40,232 nucleotides of DNA from CAYYGL01 sp964471235. GTDB taxonomy: Bacteria > Calditrichota > Calditrichia > RBG-13-44-9 > J075. The stretch's first letter is position 1; every line of letters begins with the position of its first letter. Positions 9,609-19,600 of this stretch are shown piece after piece. The stretch spans positions 1 to 40,232 of the forward strand of contig CAYYGL010000017.1 of the NCBI GenBank assembly GCA_964471235.1, in the 5' to 3' direction. The notes under the pieces were generated by a model. It did not search any database. It saw only the letters and a list, made by a program, of their open reading frames with translations, and had not been told where the DNA came from. Both the position numbers and the translations under genes were made by a program.

Positions 9609-11426
9609 ATGCATCTGGTAACAGTAGATTGGTTAGTGATTGGAGCCTATGGAGTGATTACCCTGGTTTTGGGGGTGTGGTTTACCGGCAGAGCCAGTCA
9701 GAGCATGGAAGATTATTTCGTTGCCGGTCGGTCGTTAAGCTGGTGGTTGGCGGGGACTTCCATTGCCGCCACCTGGTTCGCCACCGATGCACCGCTGGCA
9801 ACCGCTTCCCTGGTACGGCAGCATGGCATCTTCGGGAATTGGCTCTGGTGGTACGAAACCGGGGGCTTGATGCTGCTGGTGTTCTTTTTTGCCAAATTCT
9901 GGAGAAGAGCGCATATTATTACCGATGCCGAGTTTATGGAGTTGCGGTATTCCGGCAAATCCGCTACCGCACTGCGGGTCATCGCTGCGTTTTATAACGG
10001 CATCGTTCGCAACTGCATCATCATGGGATGGGTGATGCTGGCAATGGTGAAATTTGCCCATGTACTGTTAGGCTGGAGCGCTGCCTATACCCTGGTCGTC
10101 TGCGGTTTGCTTGCCGTTGTCTACACCGTTGCCTCCGGTTTGTGGGGGGTAGTGGTGACCGATATGTTCCAGTTCCTGACCGGGTTAACCGGATCGATTA
10201 TTCTGGCAGCCATTGTGATGGTAAAGTTGGGTGGTCCGTCCGGAATGGTCGGGGCGATCCAAAATTTACAGGATCCGCCGCCCGGCGCGCTGGATATTTT
10301 ACCCTCTACCCAACATACCACCCCGTTGCAATTTGTCTCCTACCTGTGCCTCATTTTTCTTCTCTGGACCCGCAGTGGGCATGACGGGTATTCCGGGCAA
10401 CGCCTTTTTGCGACCAAAAATGACAAAAATGCCATGTTGACTGCCCTGTGGTGGGGATTCCTGGGAGTCACGGTAATGACCTGGCCCTGGATCATCGTCG
10501 GTCTGGGGTCTTTGGTGATGTTCCCGCTCTCTGCGTCGTCCCCGGCGCTGACGGCAGACCCGGAGTTAGCCTACCCGATGATGCTGGCCAAATTGATGCC
10601 AGCCGGGCTGAAAGGCGTGCTGGTTGCCTCATTCCTGGCAGCTTTTATGAGCACCATGGATACTCACCTCTGCTGGGGCGGCTCTTACCTGGTAAATGAT
10701 ATTTATAAACGTTTTTTCAAAAAGTCGGCTTCTCAGAAACATTATGTGATGGCATCCCGGGTGTCTATTCTGGTGTTGCTGCTGTTTGCCATGTTAACGG
10801 CGTATTACATGGAATCCATTGAACGGGCATGGATTTATATTATTGATTTAACCGCCGGGATGGCAATTGTCTGGGCACTGCGCTGGTATTGGTGGCGGGT
10901 CAATGCCTGGGCGGAAATAAGCGCCATGATTGGCTCCCTGGTCTTTGCCAATGGCTGGCTGATTTTATCTTTCCTGAAATTTATCGGGCTGATTTCCGCT
11001 CCAACCGCTTCCCGCCTGGGTATCCTTTATACAGACGAATACAACCTCATTCGCTCCGCAATTATTTTGGTCATTTGCACGGTTATCTGGGTGATCGTGG
11101 CATTGGTAACCAAACCGGTTTCCCGGGAAGTATTGGAAAATTTTTATCAAAAAGTGCGCCCCGGGGGCTGGTGGGGTGCCGTTGCCGAAAAATATCCGGA
11201 CATTCAAACCGATATGACCGGCTGGCAGCGCTGGATAGGCTGGTTCATGGGGGTACTTTTTATTTATTCCAGCCTGTTGGGTATTGGATATTTCCTTACG
11301 GCTCGTTATTTTATCGGTATCGTTCTGGGGATTATTTCCCTGGGAGCATTTGTCGGAACCATCCGTTGGGTGGGCGCATCATCCTGGAAAACCGGGATTA
11401 AAAAGAAAGAAGTTCGCACTCAATAA
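9609..11426 (+). CDS. sodium:solute symporter (SSS family), probable sugar/Na+ cotransporter
   Basis: The 605-residue integral membrane protein has about 13 hydrophobic segments, matching SSS transporters. Features of the family are the first helix after VDWLVIGAYG, the loop GRASQSMEDYFVAGRSLSWW, and the TDAEFMELRYS segment. I start it at ATG 9609, just before the first helix and after AAAGG; an upstream in-frame ATG at 9519 would add an unlike 30-residue tail. Substrate type cannot be read directly. Because three glycosidase genes lie immediately upstream, I infer uptake of the mono- or oligosaccharide they release, which GH4 could then process. A weak promoter-like pair (TTGATC, 17 bp, CATTAT at 9519-9547) precedes it. 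Confidence 0.88.
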   Translation: MHLVTVDWLVIGAYGVITLVLGVWFTGRASQSMEDYFVAGRSLSWWLAGTSIAATWFATDAPLATASLVRQHGIFGNWLWWYETGGLMLLVFFFAKFWRRAHIITDAEFMELRYSGKSATALRVIAAFYNGIVRNCIIMGWVMLAMVKFAHVLLGWSAAYTLVVCGLLAVVYTVASGLWGVVVTDMFQFLTGLTGSIILAAIVMVKLGGPSGMVGAIQNLQDPPPGALDILPSTQHTTPLQFVSYLCLIFLLWTRSGHDGYSGQRLFATKNDKNAMLTALWWGFLGVTVMTWPWIIVGLGSLVMFPLSASSPALTADPELAYPMMLAKLMPAGLKGVLVASFLAAFMSTMDTHLCWGGSYLVNDIYKRFFKKSASQKHYVMASRVSILVLLLFAMLTAYYMESIERAWIYIIDLTAGMAIVWALRWYWWRVNAWAEISAMIGSLVFANGWLILSFLKFIGLISAPTASRLGILYTDEYNLIRSAIILVICTVIWVIVALVTKPVSREVLENFYQKVRPGGWWGAVAEKYPDIQTDMTGWQRWIGWFMGVLFIYSSLLGIGYFLTARYFIGIVLGIISLGAFVGTIRWVGASSWKTGIKKKEVRTQ

Positions 11427-11447
11427 ATATCAGTGGTTGCCGGGGAA

Positions 11448-11553
11448 AAGTTCAGGAAATCTATCGTTAATGACGAAACCCAGTTTACATCGTTCACACA
11501 TGAGAAAGTCTCTTTGCTGCCCCCTGTCATTTTGCACCAGTTTTCCTGAACTT
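11448..11553. repeat. inverted-repeat unit 1 with GTTYAGGAAA termini
   Basis: The arms AAGTTCAGGAAA (11448-11459) and TTTCCTGAACTT (11542-11553) are perfect 12-bp inverted repeats 82 bp apart. The same core with one base change bounds the next unit. It resembles a very small MITE-like element or paired regulator sites. Confidence 0.55.
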
Positions 11554-11571
11554 CTAAACAAGGGTGTACCA

Positions 11572-11671
11572 GTTTAGGAAATCTTCGGGATAATGAGTTC
11601 GGTTCGATGTTCGTTGCTTTGGGGGAGTTTTCTCCGACGATGTCAGCGATAGTGCCCCGGATTTCCTAAAC
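11572..11671. repeat. inverted-repeat unit 2 with GTTTAGGAAATC termini
   Basis: GTTTAGGAAATC (11572-11583) and GATTTCCTAAAC (11660-11671) form a perfect 12-bp inverted repeat enclosing 76 bp. The unit lies 18 bp after unit 1 and has nearly the same length. The interiors are only faintly similar. Confidence 0.55.
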
Positions 11672-11755
11672 GTTTTTCGACGCCTCACTTCTCTCTCACT
11701 GTCCAGAACCCTCCCGGTTTACCAGCGCCCAATCTTAAAACGGAAGGACGAACAA

Positions 11756-13831
11756 ATGGAAAACCTTCAAACTCACCCCTCAAAAGCGAAAGAGTGGCAA
11801 CATGCCTTGCTGCTCTGGGTATCCGGTTTTTTATTTTTTGAAATCCTGACCGGTCTCTCTATTTATTTGCTCCCGTTTTCCGTCACCAATCAAATGATGG
11901 TTTTGCTGCATACGGGAATTGGATTGATTTTCATTCTCCCCTATGCCTGGTATCAAATTCGGCACTGGATGATCTACCGCCCGCTGAAAATGAACCAGGT
12001 AAAACTCACCGGTTATTTTTCACTGGTTGCGGCGGTGGTCGCAGGAGTCAGTGGGCTGGTATTGACTTACCAGGCGATTTTTCAAAGCAGAATCAGTTAT
12101 GGATGGGACCTGGCGCATGTTATTTCCACATTTGCCTTAATTGCTTCCCTGCTGCCCCATCTCCTTACCATTGTCATTCGATATTTTCAAACGGAAAAAA
12201 CGGACCAGGTAAAGTCAATTCAAACAGCTCAGAAGCGCTTTGGAATCCGCCAGTTGCTGATAGTAGGCGGGCTGTTTGCCGTGTTGGTTTTAGTGGTGAT
12301 CCTGTATCAACCGGTGAAGTTGAACAACAAGCTGCCGGATGATTACAGTTTCCTGTATGGTCCCGATCGGCCGTTTGCCCCCAGTTTAGCCCGTACCAGC
12401 ACCGGGGGGGCTTTTGATGCGCGTTCGCTGGGTGGTTCCCGGAGTTGCGGCACATCCGGCTGCCACGAAGAAATTGTAAAAGAATGGCAGGTCAGCGCGC
12501 ATCGCTATTCGGCAATGGACCCCGCTTTCCAGGCGGTACAAAAAGTGATGGGAAAACAGAACGGTCCGGAATCCACTCGTTACTGCGGCGGCTGTCATGA
12601 TCCCATTTCCTTATTTTCCGGCACCAAAAATATCTTTACCGAAAACCTGAGTAACCTGGTTGGTTACCAGGAAGGCGTCTCCTGCATTGTGTGTCATGCC
12701 ATCAAAAAAACCGACATCAAGGGGAATGCCAATTATGTTATTACCCAGCCCGTTCGCTACCTGTTTGAGCTGCGGGAAGGGAAAACCGCCCGCTTTTTTC
12801 GGGATTTCCTGATTCGTGCCTACCCCAAACACCACGTGGAAAGCCTTCAACATCGCTTGTTCAAGAGCCCGGAATTCTGTGCTGCCTGTCATAAACAATT
12901 CATCGATCAGGAGATCAACCAGGTGGGATGGGTGCAGCTTCAGAACCAGTATGATAACTGGCGGAAAAGCCGCTGGAATCATCCCAAGGACCCCACCAAA
13001 ACCATTGAATGTCGGGAATGCCACATGCCCCTGTTAGACAGCTATGATCCTGCCTGGGGAGATGATTTGGATTACAATCGAACCCCGGATGATCGCAAGC
13101 ATCGCAGTCATCGCTTTCTGGCTGCCAACCAGTTTGTCCCCCGGCTTTTAAAACTTCCCGGTGCTGATGAGCATGTGGCGTTGATCGAAAAATGGCTCCA
13201 GGGGAAAATTGAGATTCCGGAAATCAAAGACAAATGGCGAAATGGTCCGGCAGTTCCCCTGCAATTGATAGTTCCGGAGAGCGTAAAGCCCGGTGAACCG
13301 GTTAAAGTTCAGGTGATTGTTACCAATAACAAAGTCGGGCACGATTTTCCCACCGGTCCCCTGGATATCATCCAAACCTGGATTGAAGTGGTGGTAAAAG
13401 ACCAGGATGGAAACGAAATCTTTACCTCCGGCGTTCGGGATAAGCGGCATTTTATCCAGCCCGGGTCTTACATGTTTAAAGCGGAAGCTGTGGATCAATA
13501 TGGCAATTTGATTGATCGCCATAATCTCTGGGAAATGGTGGGGGTTCGCTATAAGCGAGTTTTATTCCCCGGTTTTTCCGATAAAGCGGAATTCACTTTC
13601 CATTGCGACGGTTCCCTTGCCGGGGCAGGGCGCACCCCGTTGCATCTCCGGAATGAATTTAAATTTCGGACACCAGGAAAATCCGTGAAAAAGTTAACCG
13701 TGACGGCAAGATTGCTCTATCGCAAAATCAACCAGTTTTTACTCAATTTTCTGTTCGGGGAAGATGCCGGGGTAACCGCACCGGTCTCCGTGATTTCCCG
13801 GGACCAAAAAACCATCGTCGTGAGCCAGTAA
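11756..13831 (+). CDS. hybrid membrane cytochrome: b561-like helices plus multihaem cytochrome c domain (cytochrome c554-like)
   Basis: The 691-residue protein has four hydrophobic helices at about 15-38, 46-64, 86-108 and 119-141, then a fifth at 165-184. Helical histidines H52, H121 and H135 could hold b-type haem. The exported part has four CxxCH sites (C277, C310, C375, C419) and one CX4CH site (C231-C236-H237), so up to five c haems. The spacing of the first sites resembles cytochrome c554-type proteins. After about residue 480 a beta-rich region follows, holding the NNKVGHDFPTGP stretch seen in multihaem cytochromes. The start is supported by GGAAGGA 8 nt upstream. It likely carries electrons between the membrane quinone pool and an exported partner (inference). 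It heads a four-gene run, with only 16 bp to the next gene. Confidence 0.85.
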   Translation: MENLQTHPSKAKEWQHALLLWVSGFLFFEILTGLSIYLLPFSVTNQMMVLLHTGIGLIFILPYAWYQIRHWMIYRPLKMNQVKLTGYFSLVAAVVAGVSGLVLTYQAIFQSRISYGWDLAHVISTFALIASLLPHLLTIVIRYFQTEKTDQVKSIQTAQKRFGIRQLLIVGGLFAVLVLVVILYQPVKLNNKLPDDYSFLYGPDRPFAPSLARTSTGGAFDARSLGGSRSCGTSGCHEEIVKEWQVSAHRYSAMDPAFQAVQKVMGKQNGPESTRYCGGCHDPISLFSGTKNIFTENLSNLVGYQEGVSCIVCHAIKKTDIKGNANYVITQPVRYLFELREGKTARFFRDFLIRAYPKHHVESLQHRLFKSPEFCAACHKQFIDQEINQVGWVQLQNQYDNWRKSRWNHPKDPTKTIECRECHMPLLDSYDPAWGDDLDYNRTPDDRKHRSHRFLAANQFVPRLLKLPGADEHVALIEKWLQGKIEIPEIKDKWRNGPAVPLQLIVPESVKPGEPVKVQVIVTNNKVGHDFPTGPLDIIQTWIEVVVKDQDGNEIFTSGVRDKRHFIQPGSYMFKAEAVDQYGNLIDRHNLWEMVGVRYKRVLFPGFSDKAEFTFHCDGSLAGAGRTPLHLRNEFKFRTPGKSVKKLTVTARLLYRKINQFLLNFLFGEDAGVTAPVSVISRDQKTIVVSQ

Positions 13832-13847
13832 AAGGCATGGGAGCAAG

Positions 13848-15653
13848 ATGCGGGGAAAGCTTTCACGAAGGAAACGTCGAATTATCATTACCACTACTGC
13901 CATTCTTTTATTTATTGCGGCCACGGTGATCGGGATCTGGCAACATTCTTCAACGAAGAAACCGTATGTGCCGGGAGAAAAAATCGAAGGATTAACAGCG
14001 GAATTGTCCCGCACAATCCCGGAAGACTACCCCCGGGTAACCTTCCGGGATGTTACAGCAGAAGCGGGAATTTCGTTTCGACACTTTTCCGGTACCCGCA
14101 CAGTGCAACTTCCGGAAGACATGGGTTCCGGTGCTGCCTGGGGAGATTATGACAATGACGGCTGGTTAGACCTGTTTGTGGTCAACGAGGTGGGTCCCCT
14201 GAACCTGACGAAAGAGGAGGTGCAAAACTCCCCGGCCCATTGTGCCCTGTACCATAACAATGGCGACGGCACCTTTGAAGAAGTCAGTGCGGCTGCCGGA
14301 GTAGATTACCGGGGCTGGGGAATGGCAGCCGCCTGGATTGATTATGACAACAACGGCCTGCCGGACCTCTTCCTTACCTGCTATGGAAGAAACGTATTTT
14401 ATCGGAACAATGGCGATGGCACCTTTACCGATATCACCCGGCAGGCAGGGCTGGATCAACCGGAAGGGTTTTGGACCGATGTTTCCCCGGCGGATTTTAA
14501 TCGCGACGGCTTCCCGGATATTTATGTTTGCGGCTATGTAAAATATGCCAATGAAGGTGACCAGACCCTCACCCTGCAATATGAGGTGGAAACCCCTGCC
14601 AGCATCAATCCTTCCTCTTTTGACCCGGAACGGAACCTGCTGTTTCTCAACAATGGCGACGGCACCTTTCGCGAGATTGCCCAAAAAGCCGGGGTGGATA
14701 ATCCGGATGGCAGGAGTCTCTCCGCTGCCTGGTGCGATTTTGATGAAGACGGCTGGGTGGATTTGTATGTGGCAAATGATGTCTCTGACAATGTGATGTA
14801 CCACAACCTCGGCAACGGTACCTTTGAAGAAGTGAGTCTTTCCGCCTGGGTGGCAGACTACCGGGGCGCCATGGGGCTGGCGGTGGGCGATTGGGACGGC
14901 GATACCGACATGGATATTTTCATTACCCACTGGATTGCCCAGGAGAATGCCCTCTATAACAACCTGAGAACTCAATTCGACTCCCTTGGAGTTGCCGTGA
15001 ACGGGATGCGCTTTATGGATGAAGCGGATCGCTATGGGTTGGGGCAAATTGCACTTGACTACATCGGCTGGGGCACCTCGTTTTTTGATTATGACAACGA
15101 CGGGAGATTAGACCTGTTTATCACCAATGGCAGCACCTTGCAACGACCGGATGACCCTTCCCGGTTAACCCCCATGACCAATCTGCTGTTCTGGAACAAG
15201 GGGAAGCAAAAGGGCTTCTATAATGTTTCAGCGGTGAGTGGTGAAGTGTTCAATCGGAAATTGGTAGGGAGGGGGGCTGCTTTCGGAGATTATGATAACG
15301 ATGGCGATGTTGATATTTTCCTGGTGCCTAACGAGGGCACGGCGGTTTTGTTGAAGAATGAAGGGGGCAACCGCAACAATTGGTTGGATGTTCGTCTGGA
15401 AGGGAGGAAAAGCAATCGTCAGGCGCTTGGCACCCGGTTGGAATTGTATGTCGGGAACCGGGTGCAAATCCGGCAGACCGGGGCACAGAGTTCCTATTGT
15501 TCGCAAAACAGCCCGGTGGCGCATTTCGGGCTTGGAAATGCAACCCGGGCAGATTCCCTGAAAATTCTTTGGCTCAGCGGAACCCGCCAGGTACTCCGAA
15601 ACATTCCCGCCAACCAGGTAATCCATGTGGTGGAAAAGGAGGGAACGGTGTAG
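13848..15653 (+). CDS. FG-GAP seven-bladed propeller protein with C-terminal ASPIC/UnbV domain (CRTAC1-like), membrane-anchored
   Basis: This 601-residue protein has a basic start and one hydrophobic segment (residues 11-30) without a lipobox, so a signal anchor is likely. It carries exactly seven calcium-loop motifs: DYDNDGWLD at about 99, then DYDNNGLPD, DFNRDGFPD, DFDEDGWVD, DWDGDTDMD, DYDNDGRLD and DYDNDGDVD. That fits one seven-bladed integrin-alpha-type propeller. Residues from about 505 (NNWLDVRLEG) to 595 are an ASPIC/UnbV domain. GGGAG lies 5 nt before the ATG, and the 16-bp gap to the cytochrome gene implies joint translation. The ligand is unknown. Its place directly behind a cytochrome suggests a partner or scaffold role, which is inference only. 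Confidence 0.88.
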   Translation: MRGKLSRRKRRIIITTTAILLFIAATVIGIWQHSSTKKPYVPGEKIEGLTAELSRTIPEDYPRVTFRDVTAEAGISFRHFSGTRTVQLPEDMGSGAAWGDYDNDGWLDLFVVNEVGPLNLTKEEVQNSPAHCALYHNNGDGTFEEVSAAAGVDYRGWGMAAAWIDYDNNGLPDLFLTCYGRNVFYRNNGDGTFTDITRQAGLDQPEGFWTDVSPADFNRDGFPDIYVCGYVKYANEGDQTLTLQYEVETPASINPSSFDPERNLLFLNNGDGTFREIAQKAGVDNPDGRSLSAAWCDFDEDGWVDLYVANDVSDNVMYHNLGNGTFEEVSLSAWVADYRGAMGLAVGDWDGDTDMDIFITHWIAQENALYNNLRTQFDSLGVAVNGMRFMDEADRYGLGQIALDYIGWGTSFFDYDNDGRLDLFITNGSTLQRPDDPSRLTPMTNLLFWNKGKQKGFYNVSAVSGEVFNRKLVGRGAAFGDYDNDGDVDIFLVPNEGTAVLLKNEGGNRNNWLDVRLEGRKSNRQALGTRLELYVGNRVQIRQTGAQSSYCSQNSPVAHFGLGNATRADSLKILWLSGTRQVLRNIPANQVIHVVEKEGTV

Positions 15654-15727
15654 CGCGGATTTCGGCGATGGTGAAAGCAGAGATTTTATAGTTTTTCAAA
15701 CGTTATGATCCGAACAATTCCAAAAAT

Positions 15728-16597
15728 ATGATGATGAAACGAACATCGGTAATTATTGTCACCCTCATTCTCATTCTGTTGGCTGGGGTCATCCTTTTGA
15801 AGAAGCAGCGTTCCCAACCGATGAGCGAAATGGATGGTGGGGGTAAAAGTGTGGCAGAGAAGGAAAAGATTCAACAATTCTGGAAGTACTACCGTTTGGG
15901 AACCCGGGAGCGTTTAGCCGGGAAAATGGCAGCCGCCGCCGCGGCATATCGCAATGCACTGGATCTGAATCATCATCATGAAGGCACCCTGTACCACCTG
16001 GGGAACGTTTACCTGGAATTGGGAGAATACGCTAAAGCGAGAGCGTCCTGGCAGCGCCTGGTGAAGATCAATCCCCACAGCGCCCGGGCGCATTTTCAAC
16101 TGGGGAATTTGTATATGCGATACGATATCCCGGAATTTTTTAACATCGATTCTGCCCGGCAGGAATACCTCCGAACTCTGGAAATTAACCAGGAGGAAAC
16201 GGGTCCGTCTCTCCGTCTTGGCCAGGTGGCATTAATCCGCGGCAACCTCACCGGGGCTCAACAGCGCTTCGAGGATGTTATCCGAACAAATTTTAAAAGT
16301 GTGGAAGCATTGTTTCTGAACGGTTACATTGCCTGGAAAGAAAAAAAGCAACAGAACGCTTTGAATTTGTTTTCTCTGGCTGTAAAATATGCCCGGATAA
16401 AACAGCCGCCGGGGAAAAAAAATGCTGTTGCCGGAAATCATACTCCCCCGAGGTCCGGAACCTTAAAGAACCGCACCATTTTCCAGCGCTTTTTAACAAA
16501 TTTGAGTACCCTGGATTCCACAACGGTCTCCCGGGAAATGAACCAACGGTATCAAGCGTTGGATGCCTTCCTGAAGGAGGTTCGGGAAAAAATATAA
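15728..16597 (+). CDS. membrane-anchored TPR-repeat protein
   Basis: The 289-residue protein begins with three Met codons and a hydrophobic anchor (about residues 8-24). TPR-like helix pairs span about 48-225, for example GTLYHLGNVYLELGEYAKA and AHFQLGNLYMRYDIP. TPRs mediate protein contacts, so it probably assembles partners in the periplasm. The last 60 residues are charged and unlike TPRs. No clear ribosome site precedes the start, which leaves the choice among the three ATGs open. It lies 74 bp after the propeller gene and 97 bp before a gene that also starts with TPRs. Beyond scaffolding, no function can be assigned. Confidence 0.78.
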   Translation: MMMKRTSVIIVTLILILLAGVILLKKQRSQPMSEMDGGGKSVAEKEKIQQFWKYYRLGTRERLAGKMAAAAAAYRNALDLNHHHEGTLYHLGNVYLELGEYAKARASWQRLVKINPHSARAHFQLGNLYMRYDIPEFFNIDSARQEYLRTLEINQEETGPSLRLGQVALIRGNLTGAQQRFEDVIRTNFKSVEALFLNGYIAWKEKKQQNALNLFSLAVKYARIKQPPGKKNAVAGNHTPPRSGTLKNRTIFQRFLTNLSTLDSTTVSREMNQRYQALDAFLKEVREKI

Positions 16598-16694
16598 CCG
16601 CAATCGAAATCACCAGTATCTGTCCGCTCCGGGCAAACACATCATCAAGCATCCGAACGAACAGGCTTTCATCCCAAAAGGAGTACGGTTTTAC

Positions 16695-19600
16695 ATGAGG
16701 AATAAGTGGAAAATTTTAACCTTGATGCTGATCCTTTTGGCAGCCGGGTGTAAAAAAGAAATTCATTATGACCCTGCTACCATCAGTTTGATCGTCAGTC
16801 ACCGGAACCTGGGGCTGGCATTTCTGGAAGAAAACAAACTGCAGGAAGCAATAACGGAATTCCAGGCACTGGTGAAGCTTGCCCCGGATGAACCGCTGGG
16901 CTATGCCAACCTGGGATTGGCATATTTGCGAATGAATAAGCTGGATGAGGCGGAAAAATGGCTGCAAAATGCCCTCAAACTTGCCCCGGATCATCCCGGT
17001 ATTCGTCTCCTGCTGGCAAAAGTCTATGAATTCGCCAATCGTGAGGAAGCCGCCATTTCGGTTCTCGAAAAAACGCTCCGGAAGCATCCCGACCATGTGC
17101 GCACCCTCTACCAACTGGCACAGTACTACCAGAAAAGCCGGGATAAAGCACAACAGCAAAAAGCTGTGGAATACTTATCCCGGGTGGTGAATGCGTTGCC
17201 GGCCAATGTGGCGGCGCGGTTGCAACTGGTGGAGTTGCTCCTGCAAAACAACAAAACCGGGGAGGCATTGCAGCATACGGAAATCATTGAACAACTGCTT
17301 CCGGCGTTACCGGCGGATACCCGGCAAATTCTTAAAAAAAGCCTGGAAGTCATGCGTGCTGAAAACGCCAAACAGGGATACGGCTACGCCCTGATGTTCC
17401 ACAATATGATTCGTTCTACCTCATTTTTTCAGGCAGCCCTTACCCGGTTGAAGGGACCCGGGAGCATTATCGGGGAACCCGTTCAGCGGTTTGTGAACGC
17501 CGCGCTTTATGCCACCGGCAAAAAGAATGAAATTCCGGAAACGGTAAAGTTTACCGATGTGACGGCTGAAAGCGGGTTAAAACTCACATCCCCCGGCAGC
17601 AGCTCCTCACCCCGGGATAATCGTCCCATAACGGTGCTGGCGCTGGGCGACTATGACAGCGACGGCGATCCGGATTTGTTCGTCTCCCAATGGCAGCCGG
17701 ACAAAAAGATGAGCCGTCAATTCCTGTTTGCTCACACTGATACCGGGTTCACCAACGTTGCCGGTATTGCCGGTATTTCCCACCGCGGGCGCGACCTCTC
17801 TGCCGCCTTTGGGGATTACGACAACGACGGCTACCTTGACCTGCTGGTAACCAACACCCGTTCCAACCATCTGTATCACAACAACGGTGACGGCACGTTC
17901 CGCGATGTTACCAAAATAGCCGGGATTGCCGAAGCTGCCCGGGGACGCAAAATTGTTTTTGCCGATCTGGATCTGGAAGGCGACCTGGACATCTTTATTG
18001 CCACGGAATCCCGTAACCGCTTTTATCGCAATAATGCCGACGGCACCTTTACGGAAATTGCGGAGGAAACAGGCGTCGGCAGCAAGACAGCACTCAGCCG
18101 GGATGCGGTGTTCGGCGATTTCGATGATGACGGCGATATCGACCTGTTCGTGGTGAACCAGGATAGCAGCAGTCAGTATTTCGACAACTTACGACAGGGC
18201 TATTTCCGGGATATCACCGGGCAGGTGGGGTTGAAGATGGCTGGCGGAGCTGCTGCCGTGGCACAAGGCGATTACAACAATGACGGTTTTCTGGACCTTA
18301 TCGTTGCCCGGTGGAAGAATGGCGTTCCGGTTTTGTTTTTGAACCATGGCGACGGCACCTTTGAACAGGATACCCGTTCCGACAGCGCTTTTCATCAGTT
18401 GTCCGGGCTGGTTGGCAATGATGTCGCTTTTTTTGATGCCGATAACGACGGCTACCTGGATGTGTTGTTTGCCGGGGAAGTTAGAGCCGCCGGGAAAAAA
18501 AGCCGGGGATTATGGTTGTTCTATAACAATGGCAGCGGGAAATTCCGGGATGCCGGTAACCTGCTGCCGGAGATACCCGATGCAATGTTTCAGGTGGAGA
18601 CAGCGGATTATGATAACGACGGTGATCTGGATATCTTCCTGGCGGGAAAGCAGGGCATTCACCTGTTGCGCAATGACGGCGGGAATGTGAATAATTACCT
18701 GGTAGTGCGCCTTGCCGGTCTGCGTTCCGGCAGCAGCAAAAACAATTTTTACGGCATCGGCGCCAAAGTGGAGGTAAAAGCCGGAGACCTTTACCAGATG
18801 CGAATTATGGACCAACCGGTGGCGTTATTTGGCATCGGCAACCGGGAGCGTGCCGATGTGGTGCGGATTATCTGGAGCAACGGCGTACCGCAAAACCATT
18901 TTAAGCCGGAGAAAAATCAAACCATTGTGGAGAATCAGATACTCAAGGGCTCCTGTCCCTGGTTGTTTGCCTGGGATGGAAAAGAGTTCCGGTTTGTGAC
19001 CGATGCCCTGTGGGCAAGCGCCCTGGGAATGCCCCTGGGCATTATGGCAGGGGAAACCTTTTACGCTTTTCCCAATTCCGCCCGGGAATATTTTAAAATT
19101 CCCGGGGAAAAGTTGAAACCCCGCGCCGGAAAATATGCCCTGCAATTTACCACGGAATTGTGGGAAACGCCCTATTTGGACCGGGTGAAATTGCTGGTCG
19201 TGGATCATCCCGATAGTGAGGATATTTACGTGGATGAGACATTCACCCCGCCGCCCTTCCCGCCGTTTCGTATTTATACGGTTGCTGAGAAACATCTTCC
19301 TCTTTCCGCACAGGATGGAAACGGCACCGATCTCCTGGCAAAAATCAGCCATCCGGATGGGGAGTACATTGCCAATCTTTCCCGCGGTACGTACCAGGGC
19401 ATCACCGAACTGCACGATCTCATCCTGAACCTGGGCGACTGCTCCCGGGCGGATAGCGTGTATTTGTTCCTCTATGGCTGGCTCTTTCCCACCGATGCCA
19501 GCATCAATGTGAACACCGCCCAATCCCGTGTGGTTAAACCGGTCTTCCCATACCTCCAGGTAATCGATGAAAACGGGCAATGGAAAACGGTGATCCCAAA

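Larger units (their letters stand above)
11427..11755. other. intergenic gap without a gene, holding two tandem hairpin units
   Basis: No credible ORF is present. Most of the gap is two adjacent 100-bp units, each bounded by 12-bp inverted repeats (listed separately). The last 80 bp lead to the ribosome site GGAAGGA of the cytochrome gene. Confidence 0.6.

Noticed and set aside
11756..13831. Dedicated nitrite or hydroxylamine reductase
   Set aside because: The haem count and spacing resemble cytochrome c554-type electron carriers; I see no catalytic haem motif such as CxxCK, and no partner subunit genes.
14166..15047. Minus-strand ORF of 293 codons with repeated-looking segments
   Set aside because: The repetition mirrors the calcium-loop repeats of the propeller gene on the other strand.
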